Both the position numbers and the translations under genes were made by a program. Of a stretch of DNA of 64,000 bases, positions 34,443 through 44,130 are shown in pieces. Source of the DNA: Polynucleobacter sp. 15G-AUS-farblos (GTDB taxonomy: Bacteria > Pseudomonadota > Gammaproteobacteria > Burkholderiales > Burkholderiaceae). The stretch lies in contig NZ_JACVOM010000005.1 in the NCBI RefSeq assembly GCF_018882445.1, forward strand, positions 62,001-126,000, given 5' to 3'. Position 1 is the stretch's first letter. Each line of letters starts with the position of its first letter. The notes under the pieces were generated by a model. That model did not search any database and was not told the origin of the DNA. It saw only the letters and a program-made list of their open reading frames with translations.

Positions 34443-35444
34443 ATGAGTAAATGTTTATCTAACAATTCGAGTGAGATGCAGGATTCAAAGCCAATGACAT
34501 TGGCCGCGAAAGACCTGCTTGCCCACGCTATGGCCCCGGTCTTTAGGGTGATCAATGGCATCCTGGTTATGTCTGTATTTATGATCATCGGTCTTTGGCT
34601 CTCCGGTAATGGAACAAATGCAGGGCCTTTTGATTTAGCTCGTGTCTTAGTTCCGGATGAAGCACGCCATATGGTTTGGAACAATGGCTTTGGCATGCTT
34701 GATTCATATAAAGAATCCCCTGTTGCAGCTGATGCCGTTGCGAGTGATGCCGGGATTGCGGCTGTGCTCTACAAGTCTGCCGGCGCACCATCCACTGCAA
34801 GACACCCTGGTCTAGCTAGCGCTAAACAGCAAACGATAGCCTTGTTGATGCCTTCGGTCGCTCAAGTGCAGGTGAAGTCCATCTCCCATCTGTCTGATCG
34901 TATTCCGAGCTCCAAGATTGATCCGCAAGCTTTAGATAGCAACTTGATGGGATCGATCCAAAATCAACGTGCTGTTGCTGATTTCTTTGAAAAGAAATAC
35001 AACTTAGATCGCAGCAAGATAGAAGAGTATGTTTCGAATACCGTGCTCATTGCTAAAGAAGTCAATATTGATCCAGTGTTATTACTAGCAGTGATTTCTA
35101 TTGAATCTAACTTTAATCCCAACAGAAAGAGTCATGCTGGTGCTGAAGGTCTAATGCAAGTGATGACCTCTGTTCACAAAGAAAAGTATGCGCACTTTGG
35201 CGGCATCTCCGATGCTGTGAAGCCTGAAGTGAATATTCGTGTTGGCGCTTATATCTTGAAGTATTTGATTGCGACATCAGGCTCTTTGCGTAATGGCTTG
35301 AAGTTTTATGTTGGCGCTGCCAATGCAGAAGATGATGGCGGTTACGGTGACAAAGTGTTGGCTGAGAGAAATCGTCTGATCGCTTTGTGTCAAGACCGCC
35401 CTGGTAATCGCTTGACCTCGAATGAAAAAAATATTCGCTCATAA
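34443..35444 (+). CDS. Membrane-anchored lytic transglycosylase (SLT domain)
   Basis: A 333-aa peptidoglycan-cleaving enzyme. One transmembrane helix (about 37-54) anchors a periplasmic domain. A low-complexity linker runs to about 175, and the SLT domain begins near 190. The catalytic glutamate is Glu221 in ISIESNFNP, followed by GAEGLMQVM (about 233-241). The closing NGLKFYVGAANAEDDGGYGDKV is usual for the fold. An ATG four bases upstream is out of frame. A second in-frame ATG at codon 12 is possible, since neither has a clear ribosome-binding site. Confidence 0.88.
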   Translation: MSKCLSNNSSEMQDSKPMTLAAKDLLAHAMAPVFRVINGILVMSVFMIIGLWLSGNGTNAGPFDLARVLVPDEARHMVWNNGFGMLDSYKESPVAADAVASDAGIAAVLYKSAGAPSTARHPGLASAKQQTIALLMPSVAQVQVKSISHLSDRIPSSKIDPQALDSNLMGSIQNQRAVADFFEKKYNLDRSKIEEYVSNTVLIAKEVNIDPVLLLAVISIESNFNPNRKSHAGAEGLMQVMTSVHKEKYAHFGGISDAVKPEVNIRVGAYILKYLIATSGSLRNGLKFYVGAANAEDDGGYGDKVLAERNRLIALCQDRPGNRLTSNEKNIRS

Positions 35445-35462
35445 GAATTGCATGAGCAAAAC

Positions 35463-35489
35463 AAAGGCCACCCTGAGGTGGCCTTTTTA
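35463..35489 (+). terminator. Terminator between transglycosylase and FKBP genes
   Basis: 10-bp stem AAAGGCCACC (35463-35472) with GGTGGCCTTT (35477-35486), loop CTGA, T run. The A-rich left arm makes it usable from both convergent genes. Confidence 0.9.
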
Positions 35490-35524
35490 TTAGCTTGAAA
35501 ATCTTAGCAAGCTCAAAGCACTGC

Positions 35525-35872
35525 TTAATTTACGCCATGAAGTTCGACATCAAATACTAGCGTTGCATTGGGTGGAATAACGCCGCCAGCGCCACGTGCT
35601 CCGTATCCCATTTCTGAAGGGATGATTAAGGTACGTTTGCCGCCGACTTTCATTCCAGCAACACCTTCATCCCAGCCTTTAATAACATGACCAGCGCCCA
35701 AGGGGAAACTAAATAGTTGTCCGCGATCTAGAGAGCTATCAAACTTTTGGCCTTTATGGTCAGCTGCTTTGTCGTCAAAAAGCCAGCCTGTGTAGTGCAC
35801 ATCGACATGATTACCTGCGGTAGCTTCTTTGCCTTCACCTACTACCGTATCAATTTTTTGGAGTTCGCTCAT
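35525..35872 (-). CDS. FKBP-type peptidyl-prolyl cis-trans isomerase
   Basis: Cytoplasmic 115-aa single-domain FKBP, without signal peptide. Active-site residues are in [10 protein letters not shown] (about 25-34), [27 protein letters not shown] (53-79) and [28 protein letters not shown]. It speeds proline isomerisation during folding. It is monocistronic, divergent from nothing close, with the MFS gene about 115 bases upstream on the same strand. Confidence 0.94.
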   Translation of the reverse strand: MSELQKIDTVVGEGKEATAGNHVDVHYTGWLFDDKAADHKGQKFDSSLDRGQLFSFPLGAGHVIKGWDEGVAGMKVGGKRTLIIPSEMGYGARGAGGVIPPNATLVFDVELHGVN

Positions 35873-35987
35873 GATGGTTTTCCTGTTTCATCTAAAAAAA
35901 TGTCTCACTAGTATATTCGAGTAGCTCTAAGCTTAAACCCTCAAAATCTATTATTGAATCCATCTCTAGCAAAGGCATCCTAGTGCT

Positions 35988-37184
35988 TTATTGGGGGATA
36001 GTTTGTTTCTTGTAATAGCCGCTTAACCAAATCAGAGCTCCTGCAGTAACGGCTACAGGAATCAAGGAGCCGATATTGAGAATGTTCCAGCCCTGTGAGG
36101 TAATAAGCGCGCCTGAGCCAAAAGAGGTAAAGGCCATTGTTCCAAAAACAAAAAAGTTAATAGCTCCCTGAGCCTTATCTCGCTCTTCAGGTTTATACGC
36201 TGTCATTGCCAGAGAAGTAGAGGCGGTAAATAAAAAATTCCATCCTACGCCGAGCAAAAAGAGTGCAATTAAAAACTGATGCAGATCTACTCCTGTTAAC
36301 GCAATGGAGATACAGATGAGATTCAGGAGCACGCCAAGGCCCATAATTTTCAGCGTGCCAAAGCGCTGAATTAATGAGCCAGTAAAAAATCCTGGGGCGA
36401 ACATGCCAATCACGTGCCATTCCAATACCAATGCCGTATCTGAAAAAGGCAGTCCGCAGATTTGCATCGCTAGAGGAGTAGCGGCCATGAGTAAGTTCAT
36501 GACGCCATAGCCCAGGGAGGCGCCAATCACGGCAACCATAAATACAGGCTGAGCCAAGATCTCCTTCAGGCTTCTTCCGGCTGACAAATGATGCTTAGTT
36601 TTGAGTTCTTCGGGGAAGTGGATGAATTGCATGACCCCGATGCCAATAAAGCCTGCGATAGATAGGGTGAGGTAAGCACCTAAAAAAGGAGTATCAAATA
36701 GATTTTTGGTCCAGGATGCCAAATTGGGTCCGATAACAGCCCCTAAAATGCCGCCAGCTAAGACCCAGGAAACGGCTTTATCGCGCTGGCTCAGATCTGC
36801 AAGCTCAGCAGCCGCAAAACGGTAGAGCTGTCCGTTAGCGCTGTAATAGCCCGCGATAAATGTTCCTGCTACTAAGAGCCAAAAGTTTTTGCTGATGGCG
36901 GCATAGGCGCAAAGAAGCGCGGAGAGTACAGCAACCAGAAGACCTAATTGAAACGAGATCTTTCGCCCAAAATAATTTTGGGATTTAGCCACTATAGAGG
37001 TGGAGAAGGCGCCTCCAACGACGTAGCCCATCACTGGAAGGGTGGCCATCCAGCTCACCGGAGCAAGGCTTAGGCCAACTAAGCCATTGATGGCAATAAA
37101 AGTGACATTGTTAGTTAGGAAAAGACCTTGGCAAACAATCAGTAACACCAAGTTTTTATTGAGTAGGGGGTGCTTACTGGACAT
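35988..37184 (-). CDS. MFS transporter
   Basis: A 398-aa major facilitator with twelve predicted helices. The loop after helix 2 reads KSQNYFGRKISFQLG, the family's conserved inter-helix motif. It resembles drug/metabolite efflux members of the MFS_1 group. Neighbours give no clue to cargo; the divergent icd gene is 236 bases away with its own leader. Confidence 0.87.
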   Translation of the reverse strand: MSSKHPLLNKNLVLLIVCQGLFLTNNVTFIAINGLVGLSLAPVSWMATLPVMGYVVGGAFSTSIVAKSQNYFGRKISFQLGLLVAVLSALLCAYAAISKNFWLLVAGTFIAGYYSANGQLYRFAAAELADLSQRDKAVSWVLAGGILGAVIGPNLASWTKNLFDTPFLGAYLTLSIAGFIGIGVMQFIHFPEELKTKHHLSAGRSLKEILAQPVFMVAVIGASLGYGVMNLLMAATPLAMQICGLPFSDTALVLEWHVIGMFAPGFFTGSLIQRFGTLKIMGLGVLLNLICISIALTGVDLHQFLIALFLLGVGWNFLFTASTSLAMTAYKPEERDKAQGAINFFVFGTMAFTSFGSGALITSQGWNILNIGSLIPVAVTAGALIWLSGYYKKQTIPQ

Positions 37185-37329
37185 GGGTGAGAGTTTACGG
37201 CGCTTTTGAGAATGGGGCTCTCTTGGTGGATTCCCTTAAATTGGGCACCTTACATAGGATTAATGGGTAAATATGGCATTTTTGCTGATGCCGATGATTT
37301 AAAATAGAGGACTCGCCTCATTGGCAAAG

Positions 37330-37391
37330 AGCCACTAAAAGTGGCTTGCAAAATGTGGAACGTGAGAGTGGCAGGGTAAAAACCTGACTCT
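37330..37391 (+). promoter_or_regulatory. Structured 5' leader of icd (two hairpins)
   Basis: Hairpin 1 is AGCCACT-AAA-AGTGGCT at 37330-37346, a perfect 7-bp stem. Hairpin 2 pairs AGAGT (37365-37369) with ACTCT (37387-37391) and CAGG (37372-37375) with CCTG (37383-37386), leaving a GG bulge and a 7-base loop. A possible -10 box TAAAAT lies at 37300-37305. Neither stem has a T run, so these are not ordinary terminators. I recall that candidate icd-linked RNA motifs have been described; whether this is one needs a covariance-model search. Confidence 0.5.
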
Positions 37392-37420
37392 GTAAATTTA
37401 TCAATATCGAGGAAAGATTA

Positions 37421-39655
37421 ATGGCTTCAGAGAAATCAAAGATTATTTACACCCTGACAGATGAGGCGCCACTTTTGGCAACTTGCGCATTTCTGCCAGT
37501 CATTCGCACTTTTACTGCTCCTGCAGGAGTGGAGATTGTAAAAAGCGACATCTCTGTTGCCGCACGTATTCTTGCTGAATTCCCAGAGCATTTAACTGAA
37601 GAGCAAAAAGTTCCTGATAATTTGGCTGCGCTTGGCAAGATGACTTTGATGCCAGATACCAACATTATTAAGTTGCCTAACATTAGCGCCTCAGTGCCTC
37701 AATTGCTAGCCGCGATTAAAGAGTTACAGGCTAAGGGTTATAAGATCCCCAATTTCCCAGATGATCCAAAAAATGATGAAGAAAAATCCATTCGCGCTCG
37801 TTATTCCAAGTGCTTGGGCAGCTCAGTAAACCCAGTCTTGCGCGAAGGTAACTCAGATCGTCGTGCGCCAAATGCTGTTAAGCAGTTTGCTCGCAAGCAC
37901 CCCCATTCAATGGGCGAGTGGAGCCAGGCTTCACGTACCCACGTTTCACATATGCATGGTGGAGACTTCTACTCAAGCGAGAAGTCTATGACGATGACCA
38001 AGGCCTGCGATGTGAAGATGGACTTGGTTACGAAGAGTGGTAAGACGATTGTGCTCAAGCCAAAAGTCTCATTGCTCGCTGGCGAGATCATCGACAGTAT
38101 GTATATGAGCAAAAAAGCATTGTGCGAGTTCTACGAAAAAGAGATCGAAGATGCTTACAAGACCGGCATGATGTTGTCCTTGCATGTGAAGGCAACCATG
38201 ATGAAGGTGTCTCACCCAATCGTGTTTGGTCACGCAGTCAAGATTTTTTATAAAGACGCGTTTGAGAAGCACGCAAAGCTCTTTGAAGAGCTGGGTGTCA
38301 ATGCCAATAACGGTATGAGCAGCTTGTACGAAAAAATTAAGACTTTGCCTGAATCTAAGCGCGAAGAAATTATTCAAGATTTACACGCTTGCCACGAGCA
38401 CCGCCCTGCTTTAGCTATGGTGGATTCCGCTAAAGGCATTACAAACTTACATTCTCCAAGTGACGTGATTGTAGATGCTTCCATGCCTGCCATGATTCGT
38501 GTTGGCGGAAAAATGTGGGGTGCCGATGGTCGCTTGCATGACACTAAAGCAGTGATTCCAGAAAGTACATTTGCCCGCATCTATCAAGAAATGATTAATT
38601 TCTGTAAAACCCACGGTAACTTTGATCCAACAACGATGGGTACTGTGCCTAACGTAGGTTTGATGGCTCAGCAAGCAGAAGAGTATGGCTCACATGACAA
38701 GACTTTTGAGATTCCAGAAGCTGGTGTAGCGCGTATCGTGGCTGATGATGGTACCGTTTTACTTGAGCAAAATGTCGAAGAGGGCGATATCTGGCGCATG
38801 TGTCAGGTAAAAGATGCGCCTATTCGTGACTGGGTCAAGTTGGCCGTCAATCGTGCGCGCCTCTCTAATACTCCAGCCGTATTTTGGTTGGATGAGTACC
38901 GCCCACATGAAGCCGAGCTTATCAAGAAGGTGAATACCTACCTGAAAGATTACGACCTGAAGGGTGTTGATATTCAGATCATGTCTCAGACCCGTGCGAT
39001 GCGCTATACCCTCGAGCGCGTGATTCGTGGCAAAGATACTATTTCTGTAACTGGAAATATTTTGCGTGACTACCTCACTGACTTGTTCCCAATTATGGAA
39101 TTAGGTACTAGCGCGAAGATGTTATCCATCGTGCCTTTGATGGCGGGCGGCGGCCTCTTTGAAACTGGCGCTGGTGGTTCTGCACCTAAGCATGTTCAGC
39201 AGTTAGTAGAAGAAAACCATTTGCGTTGGGATTCATTAGGTGAGTTCTTAGCATTGGCAGTATCTCTAGAAGATATTGGTGACAAGACAGGCAATCCAAA
39301 AGTTAAAATTTTGGCGCGCACTTTAGATGAAGCAACCGGCAAATTGTTAGATAACAATAAATCACCATCTCCACGTACTGGTGAGTTAGATAACCGCGGA
39401 AGTCAGTTCTATTTGGCAATGTACTGGGCCGAAGCTTTAGCCGCTCAAACTGAAGATAAAGAATTGCAGGCCTACTTTGCACCTTTGGCTAAATCACTCG
39501 CTCAGAATGAGCAGAAGATTGTGGATGAGCTCAAAGCAGTACAAGGTAAGCCGGCAGATATCGGCGGTTACTATGTGGCGGATGCAGAGAAGTGCAAGGC
39601 TGTCATGCGTCCAAGCGCTACCTTTAATGCGGCTTTGAAGGCTCTTAGGTCTTAA
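37421..39655 (+). CDS. icd: NADP-dependent isocitrate dehydrogenase, monomeric type
   Basis: TCA-cycle enzyme converting isocitrate to 2-oxoglutarate with NADPH formation. The 744-aa length is diagnostic for the monomeric IDH-II type. The cofactor segment SAPKHVQQ places Lys590 and His591 one position from the residues known to choose NADP in Azotobacter-type enzymes. The segment [20 protein letters not shown] (about 130-149) is the isocitrate site. GAGGAAAG precedes the ATG. A structured leader lies upstream and a strong terminator follows. Confidence 0.96.
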   Translation: MASEKSKIIYTLTDEAPLLATCAFLPVIRTFTAPAGVEIVKSDISVAARILAEFPEHLTEEQKVPDNLAALGKMTLMPDTNIIKLPNISASVPQLLAAIKELQAKGYKIPNFPDDPKNDEEKSIRARYSKCLGSSVNPVLREGNSDRRAPNAVKQFARKHPHSMGEWSQASRTHVSHMHGGDFYSSEKSMTMTKACDVKMDLVTKSGKTIVLKPKVSLLAGEIIDSMYMSKKALCEFYEKEIEDAYKTGMMLSLHVKATMMKVSHPIVFGHAVKIFYKDAFEKHAKLFEELGVNANNGMSSLYEKIKTLPESKREEIIQDLHACHEHRPALAMVDSAKGITNLHSPSDVIVDASMPAMIRVGGKMWGADGRLHDTKAVIPESTFARIYQEMINFCKTHGNFDPTTMGTVPNVGLMAQQAEEYGSHDKTFEIPEAGVARIVADDGTVLLEQNVEEGDIWRMCQVKDAPIRDWVKLAVNRARLSNTPAVFWLDEYRPHEAELIKKVNTYLKDYDLKGVDIQIMSQTRAMRYTLERVIRGKDTISVTGNILRDYLTDLFPIMELGTSAKMLSIVPLMAGGGLFETGAGGSAPKHVQQLVEENHLRWDSLGEFLALAVSLEDIGDKTGNPKVKILARTLDEATGKLLDNNKSPSPRTGELDNRGSQFYLAMYWAEALAAQTEDKELQAYFAPLAKSLAQNEQKIVDELKAVQGKPADIGGYYVADAEKCKAVMRPSATFNAALKALRS

Positions 39656-39675
39656 TAGAGCCTAATCTGTACTGA

Positions 39676-39703
39676 AAAGGCAAACTTCTGGGTTTGCCTT
39701 TTT
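39676..39703 (+). terminator. Terminator of icd
   Basis: 10-bp stem AAAGGCAAAC (39676-39685) with GTTTGCCTTT (39692-39701), loop of 6, T run. It separates icd from the BLUF gene. Confidence 0.9.
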
Positions 39704-39730
39704 CATTACTGAATATCGCACCTAGCCAAT

Positions 39731-40138
39731 ATGCAAAAACCAAAAGATCTAATAGAGCTGAGTTATCTCAGTGAAGCAATCTCAGACATGTCCTTCTTGG
39801 GATTGATGCGTCTATTAGAAGCGGCACGCAATTACAATCAAAAGCATGGCGTGACGGGCATTTTGTTCTATGACAATCAAGAGTTTGGGCAGATTATCGA
39901 GGGCGAACGCGCAGATGTGATGAATGCATGGCGCCGGATTCAAGACGATAAGCGCCATCATCGCATTCAGCTACTAGAAATCCGAGAGATCTCGGAGCGT
40001 AGCTTTCCTGGCTGGCTACTTCGCTTTTACGGCGGTGAATCCATCGCACGTGACTATCCAGCCTTAGCTGAGATGGTGGGTGGATTGGATAAGCATAGTA
40101 GGGCATTACTCAATAAGATGCGTTCATTTGAGCAATAA
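39731..40138 (+). CDS. BLUF-domain blue-light photoreceptor
   Basis: A 135-aa single-domain flavin photoreceptor. The residues of the light switch are present: Tyr12 (ELSYLSE), Asn36 (NYNQKHGVTGILF) and Gln54 (EFGQIIEG). The rest (roughly 100-135) is a short helical cap with no effector domain, so it must signal through a protein partner, as in PixD, YcgF-like or PAC-type partners. FAD is bound non-covalently. Its position, after the icd terminator and 56 bases before msrP, suggests an own promoter in the short gap. Confidence 0.9.
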   Translation: MQKPKDLIELSYLSEAISDMSFLGLMRLLEAARNYNQKHGVTGILFYDNQEFGQIIEGERADVMNAWRRIQDDKRHHRIQLLEIREISERSFPGWLLRFYGGESIARDYPALAEMVGGLDKHSRALLNKMRSFEQ

Positions 40139-40194
40139 GCATTAAAGCAAGATCAGTAGCACAATAGAGGCATTACCCTTGATGAAGGATTTAT

Positions 40195-41157
40195 ATGTCT
40201 TATTTTGATCCCCACATTCTGCCAAGCGATATTACGCCTCAAGCTGTTTTTGAAAACCGTCGTACTTTGATTAAAGCTGCGGCTGCTGGAAGTTTTGGCA
40301 TGGCATTAGCACCTTGGTTTTCAAGGCAGGCCCTAGCTGCAAGTCCAGAAAAATTAGCAGCCACGCTGAATGCTGCCTATGCTGCCAAAGATGAATTAAC
40401 GCCATATAAGTATGTCACCGGTTACAACAACTTTTATGAATTCGGTACAGATAAAAGTGACCCCGCAGCTTATGCAGGTAGTTTGCAGACCCGTCCATGG
40501 ACTGTATCTATTGAAGGTCTCGTTAAAAAACCCGTAACCTTGGATATTGATGCTTTACTTAAGCTCGCTCCGATGGAAGAGCGCATCTATCGGATGCGTT
40601 GCGTAGAGGGTTGGTCGATGGTGATCCCATGGGATGGCTATTCATTATCAAAGCTGATTAGTAAAGTAGAGCCCTTAGGCTCTGCTAAGTTTGTAGAGTT
40701 CATTTCTCTTGCCGATCGCAAGCAGATGCCAGGACTCAAGAGCAATGTTATTGAATGGCCCTATCGCGAGGGGCTTCGCATGGATGAGGCAATGAATCCA
40801 TTAACACTCTTGACCTTTGGGTTGTATGGCGAGATGTTACCAAAGCAAAACGGTGCGCCTGTTCGGATTGTAGTTCCTTGGAAGTATGGATTTAAGAGTG
40901 CCAAATCGCTTGTGAAGATTCGTTTTACAGAAGAGATGCCTAAAACCAGTTGGAGCATGTTTGATGCCCGTGAGTATGGTTTTTACTCCAATGTAAATCC
41001 GCAGGTGGATCATCCTCGCTGGAGTCAAGCAAGCGAAAGAAGAATTGGTGATGCCAAGGGCGCCTTTGCTCCCAAAATCAAAACGCAGATGTTCAATGGT
41101 TACGGCGATCAGGTTGCCAGCATGTATGCTGGTATGGACTTGAAGAAGTTTTACTAG
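40195..41157 (+). CDS. msrP: MsrP, periplasmic molybdopterin methionine sulfoxide reductase subunit
   Basis: Repairs oxidised methionines in periplasmic proteins; formerly YedY. A Tat leader shows [12 protein letters not shown] (residues 21-32), so the folded Mo-cofactor enzyme is exported by Tat. The molybdenum ligand is Cys136 in [15 protein letters not shown]. 320 aa, normal length. The next gene starts on the base after its stop, a lipocalin. Its membrane partner MsrQ is not adjacent but 7 kb away at 48353. Confidence 0.95.
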   Translation: MSYFDPHILPSDITPQAVFENRRTLIKAAAAGSFGMALAPWFSRQALAASPEKLAATLNAAYAAKDELTPYKYVTGYNNFYEFGTDKSDPAAYAGSLQTRPWTVSIEGLVKKPVTLDIDALLKLAPMEERIYRMRCVEGWSMVIPWDGYSLSKLISKVEPLGSAKFVEFISLADRKQMPGLKSNVIEWPYREGLRMDEAMNPLTLLTFGLYGEMLPKQNGAPVRIVVPWKYGFKSAKSLVKIRFTEEMPKTSWSMFDAREYGFYSNVNPQVDHPRWSQASERRIGDAKGAFAPKIKTQMFNGYGDQVASMYAGMDLKKFY

Positions 41158-41715
41158 ATGATGAAGAGGAGTCATCTTCTTTTATTGAGCATTACCTTCG
41201 CGCTTCTCCACGTTCAGGTGCAGGCGCAAACAAGTGAGGTGCCAGTAAAAACCATAGCCGCTCTTGATGTACCGCGTTACCTGGGAACTTGGTATGAGAT
41301 TGCCAAATTCCCTAACTGGTTTCAGAGGAAGTGTGTGAGCAATACCAAGGCTGTCTATTCGATTAAGTCTGATGGCAATTTGCGAGTTCTGAACAGTTGT
41401 AAGCCGGCCGAAGGAGATGCTGCCGAAGCAGAAGGCACCGCTCGTCAAATTGGCGCTAAAGACTCTCCTAAATTAGAGGTGCGATTTGCTCCGGCTTGGC
41501 TCTCATTCTTGCCGATGGTGTGGGGTAACTATTGGGTGATTGATTTGGATAGCCAGTATCAACTTGCCGCTGTGAGTGATCCAAGGCGTGAGTACCTCTG
41601 GATCCTTTCTAGAACACCGCAAATAGATCCCAAGGCATACGAAGAATTGTTAGGCCGCTTAGAGGCTCAGCAATTCGATGTACGCAAGCTAGAACTTACT
41701 CCGCAAAAGAATTAA
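41158..41715 (+). CDS. blc: Periplasmic/outer-membrane lipocalin (Blc-like)
   Basis: A 185-aa bacterial lipocalin with a signal peptide (1-23, VQA-QT) but no lipobox cysteine, so it is soluble rather than a lipoprotein. The lipocalin motif GTWYEIAKFPNWFQRKC (about 43-59) and the closing LWILSRTPQ are visible. Blc binds fatty acids or lysophospholipids, and plant and bacterial lipocalins protect lipids from oxidation. Following msrP with no gap, it may act with it in envelope oxidative-damage repair (inference). Confidence 0.9.
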   Translation: MMKRSHLLLLSITFALLHVQVQAQTSEVPVKTIAALDVPRYLGTWYEIAKFPNWFQRKCVSNTKAVYSIKSDGNLRVLNSCKPAEGDAAEAEGTARQIGAKDSPKLEVRFAPAWLSFLPMVWGNYWVIDLDSQYQLAAVSDPRREYLWILSRTPQIDPKAYEELLGRLEAQQFDVRKLELTPQKN

Positions 41716-41746
41716 TCCAATTTCAAGTCACAATCTAATTGATTAG

Positions 41747-42670
41747 ATGAGCTCATTATTGCTGCCGCCAGGAATAGAGATTTACGAAAGAGGATGGCTT
41801 TCGGCAAATAATATTTTTCATTTTGGCGAGAGTGATGTGTCTATTGTTGATACGGGTTATCACGCGCATTCCAAGATGACCTTAGATTTAGTGAACAATG
41901 CATTAAAGAAAAATGAGCTCAAGAGCTTAAATAAGATTGTTAACACCCATCTTCACTCAGATCACTGTGGTGGCAATGCCGCTTTACAAACATATTTTGG
42001 CTGCGAGGTTTATGTCCCTGCTGCTGAGGCATTGGCTGTCAGCGACTGGAACGCAGATCTATTGAGTTATGAAAATCTGGGGCAGGAGTGTCCTCAATTT
42101 AGTCATCATGGGGTCTTGCTTCCTGGGCAGGAGATATTGTTAGGACGATATCTTTGGAAAATATTGGCAGCTCCAGGCCATGATCCTCATTCGGTCATTT
42201 TGTATCAAGCTGAACACCGCATTCTGATTTCTGCAGATGCATTGTGGGAGGATGGCTTTGGTGTTATTTTTCCGGAACTATGGGGTGAGTCTGGTTTTGA
42301 AGAGCTTGCACAAACTTTAGATCTCATTGAGAGCCTACCTGTTTCCTTAGTTATTCCTGGGCATGGCAGGCCTTTTACCGATCTTGCAAAGTCGATTGAG
42401 GCTGCGCGATCTCGCCTAGACTATTTAGCTTCTAGTCCTGACCGCAATTCGAGGCACGGGGCAAAAGTCCTGCTGAAATACAAACTACTAGAGTGGCAGA
42501 GCAAAGAGATCGCATTGGTAAATGAGTGGATCTTTAATACTCCGGCTCTAAAGGATGCCGCGAAGCACTTGCATTTGGATATGAATGCATTTTCTCAATG
42601 GCTAGTACAAGCTTTGGTGAAATCAGGCGCAGCCAAAGTGGATGGCGCATATTTAATTGATCACGGATAA
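41747..42670 (+). CDS. Metallo-beta-lactamase-fold hydrolase
   Basis: A 307-aa MBL-fold enzyme. The first metal site is THLHSDH with His68, His70, Asp72 and His73. A second ligand set lies in APGHDPHS (about 145-152), ISADALW and VIPGHGRP. The C-terminal helical region (220-307) resembles the LACTB2/quinolone-hydrolase-like tail. Substrate unknown. It runs with the SDR downstream and probably with the msrP cluster. Confidence 0.86.
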   Translation: MSSLLLPPGIEIYERGWLSANNIFHFGESDVSIVDTGYHAHSKMTLDLVNNALKKNELKSLNKIVNTHLHSDHCGGNAALQTYFGCEVYVPAAEALAVSDWNADLLSYENLGQECPQFSHHGVLLPGQEILLGRYLWKILAAPGHDPHSVILYQAEHRILISADALWEDGFGVIFPELWGESGFEELAQTLDLIESLPVSLVIPGHGRPFTDLAKSIEAARSRLDYLASSPDRNSRHGAKVLLKYKLLEWQSKEIALVNEWIFNTPALKDAAKHLHLDMNAFSQWLVQALVKSGAAKVDGAYLIDHG

Positions 42671-42695
42671 ATTTTTCATAAGGAAAATCATCGAT

Positions 42696-43466
42696 ATGGA
42701 ACATACACTTTTAGTTACTGGTGCTACCTCTGGGTTTGGTGCAGCGATTGCGCGTCGATTCTTGGCTAATGGTCATCAAGTGATAGCGACTGGGAGAAGA
42801 GTGGAGCGTCTAGACGCATTAAAAGCATCGCTTCCTGTAGAGCAGCAAAACAAACTATTGACGATAGCGCTCGATGTTTGCGATAGTGCGATGGTAGATG
42901 CTTTGCCATCAAAGCTTCCAGCTGAATTTTCTAGGGTGACTATCCTAGTCAATAATGCTGGACTAGCTTTAGGTTTGGAGCCTGCGCATAAAGCATTCCT
43001 AGAAGATTGGGATCGGATGATTGATACCAATATCAAAGGCTTAGTGCACATGAGCCGCGCATTTTTGCCTGGCATGGTTGAGCGCAAGCGTGGCCATGTG
43101 ATTAATATCGGATCTGTTGCAGCAAATTATCCTTATCCTGGCGGGAATGTATATGGCGGTACCAAAGCCTTTGTGCAGCAATTCAGTTTAAATATGCGGG
43201 CTGATCTCATTGGCACGCCTATTAGAGTGAGTTGTATTGAACCGGGCATGTGTGGCGGCACTGAATTTTCTAATGTGCGCTTTAAGGGCGATGAAGAAAA
43301 GGTAAAAAAAGTCTATAGTGGGGTGCAATTTCTCAGTGCTGACGATATTGCTGAGGCGGTCTACTGGTCAGCTACATTGCCGGCACATATGAATATCAAT
43401 GTACTGGAGGTCATGCCTATACAGCAATCTTTCAACCCATTCAATATGCATCGCGGCGAGCTTTAA
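42696..43466 (+). CDS. Short-chain dehydrogenase (YdfG-like)
   Basis: NADP-dependent SDR, 256 aa. TGATSGFG (8-15) binds the cofactor. The catalytic residues are Asn112, Ser140, Tyr153 and Lys157 (YGGTK). GRRVERL at 33-39 suggests NADP preference. The frame continues upstream to 42657 inside the previous gene, but the ATG at 42696 has AAGGAAA in front and matches the family N-terminus. YdfG acts on 3-hydroxy acids such as 3-hydroxypropionate and L-allo-threonine; same role is likely but not shown. Confidence 0.9.
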   Translation: MEHTLLVTGATSGFGAAIARRFLANGHQVIATGRRVERLDALKASLPVEQQNKLLTIALDVCDSAMVDALPSKLPAEFSRVTILVNNAGLALGLEPAHKAFLEDWDRMIDTNIKGLVHMSRAFLPGMVERKRGHVINIGSVAANYPYPGGNVYGGTKAFVQQFSLNMRADLIGTPIRVSCIEPGMCGGTEFSNVRFKGDEEKVKKVYSGVQFLSADDIAEAVYWSATLPAHMNINVLEVMPIQQSFNPFNMHRGEL

Positions 43467-44011
43467 GGTTTTGCTTCCCCATGTTTCCATTGATAAAACT
43501 GGGGATAAACTCGCATCACTACTGGACCATCAAAATCCCAAGATTTGCATTTGCCCAAGTAGAGCGGCGGCTTTTTCTCATCGGGATCAAACAGTGCGCC
43601 TGGAATAGATTGAAAGGCTGCAGTAGCTAAGTTATTGAGAAGATCGCGTAAATGAGTGCATCCCTGAATACCACCTAGATGTGTTTCAATTGTTTTGCGC
43701 CAACCTTTTCCAAGTCGTGCCCCAATGAGCGCATCCATTGGCGGAACAACAGCTGGGCACTCTGGATGCGGATGAGCGTCCATCGACACTTCAATATCTT
43801 GAATGACCAGCTGCTCATTGACACTTACCCGAATCCACATGTCATGAATTGCTTCACCCGGAGTCCAGGTTCTGCTTCCAGTGGTAAAGGGGTGGGATTT
43901 AGTATCTTTTAAATGCGCTTCAATGTCCCAGAGCCCATCTTCTCGGGCAAATCCATTAAAACTGATCTCACGTGAATGTAAGGGGCGGCGTGGTTTTGGG
44001 CTACTGAGCAT
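43463..44011 (-). CDS. DUF2889 family protein
   Basis: A 182-aa protein of the DUF2889 family, recognised from RPLHSREISFNGFAREDGLWDIEAHLKD and the later GCTHLRDLL. No catalytic role is established. It has no signal peptide. In other proteobacteria such genes often sit near aromatic-acid or CoA-ester catabolism. Its stop interlocks with that of the SDR gene in TTAA. Confidence 0.82.
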   Translation of the reverse strand: MLSSPKPRRPLHSREISFNGFAREDGLWDIEAHLKDTKSHPFTTGSRTWTPGEAIHDMWIRVSVNEQLVIQDIEVSMDAHPHPECPAVVPPMDALIGARLGKGWRKTIETHLGGIQGCTHLRDLLNNLATAAFQSIPGALFDPDEKKPPLYLGKCKSWDFDGPVVMRVYPQFYQWKHGEAKP

Positions 44012-44130
44012 GGTAGGTCATCGCATTTCTAGGGAATGCTAGTGATGATAATGAATTGGCTAAATCACCGCTGAAATACTATCTGCGTAAGGATCAAAGT
44101 AAGCGCTCTGTAGTATGCTTTGATGCATAT

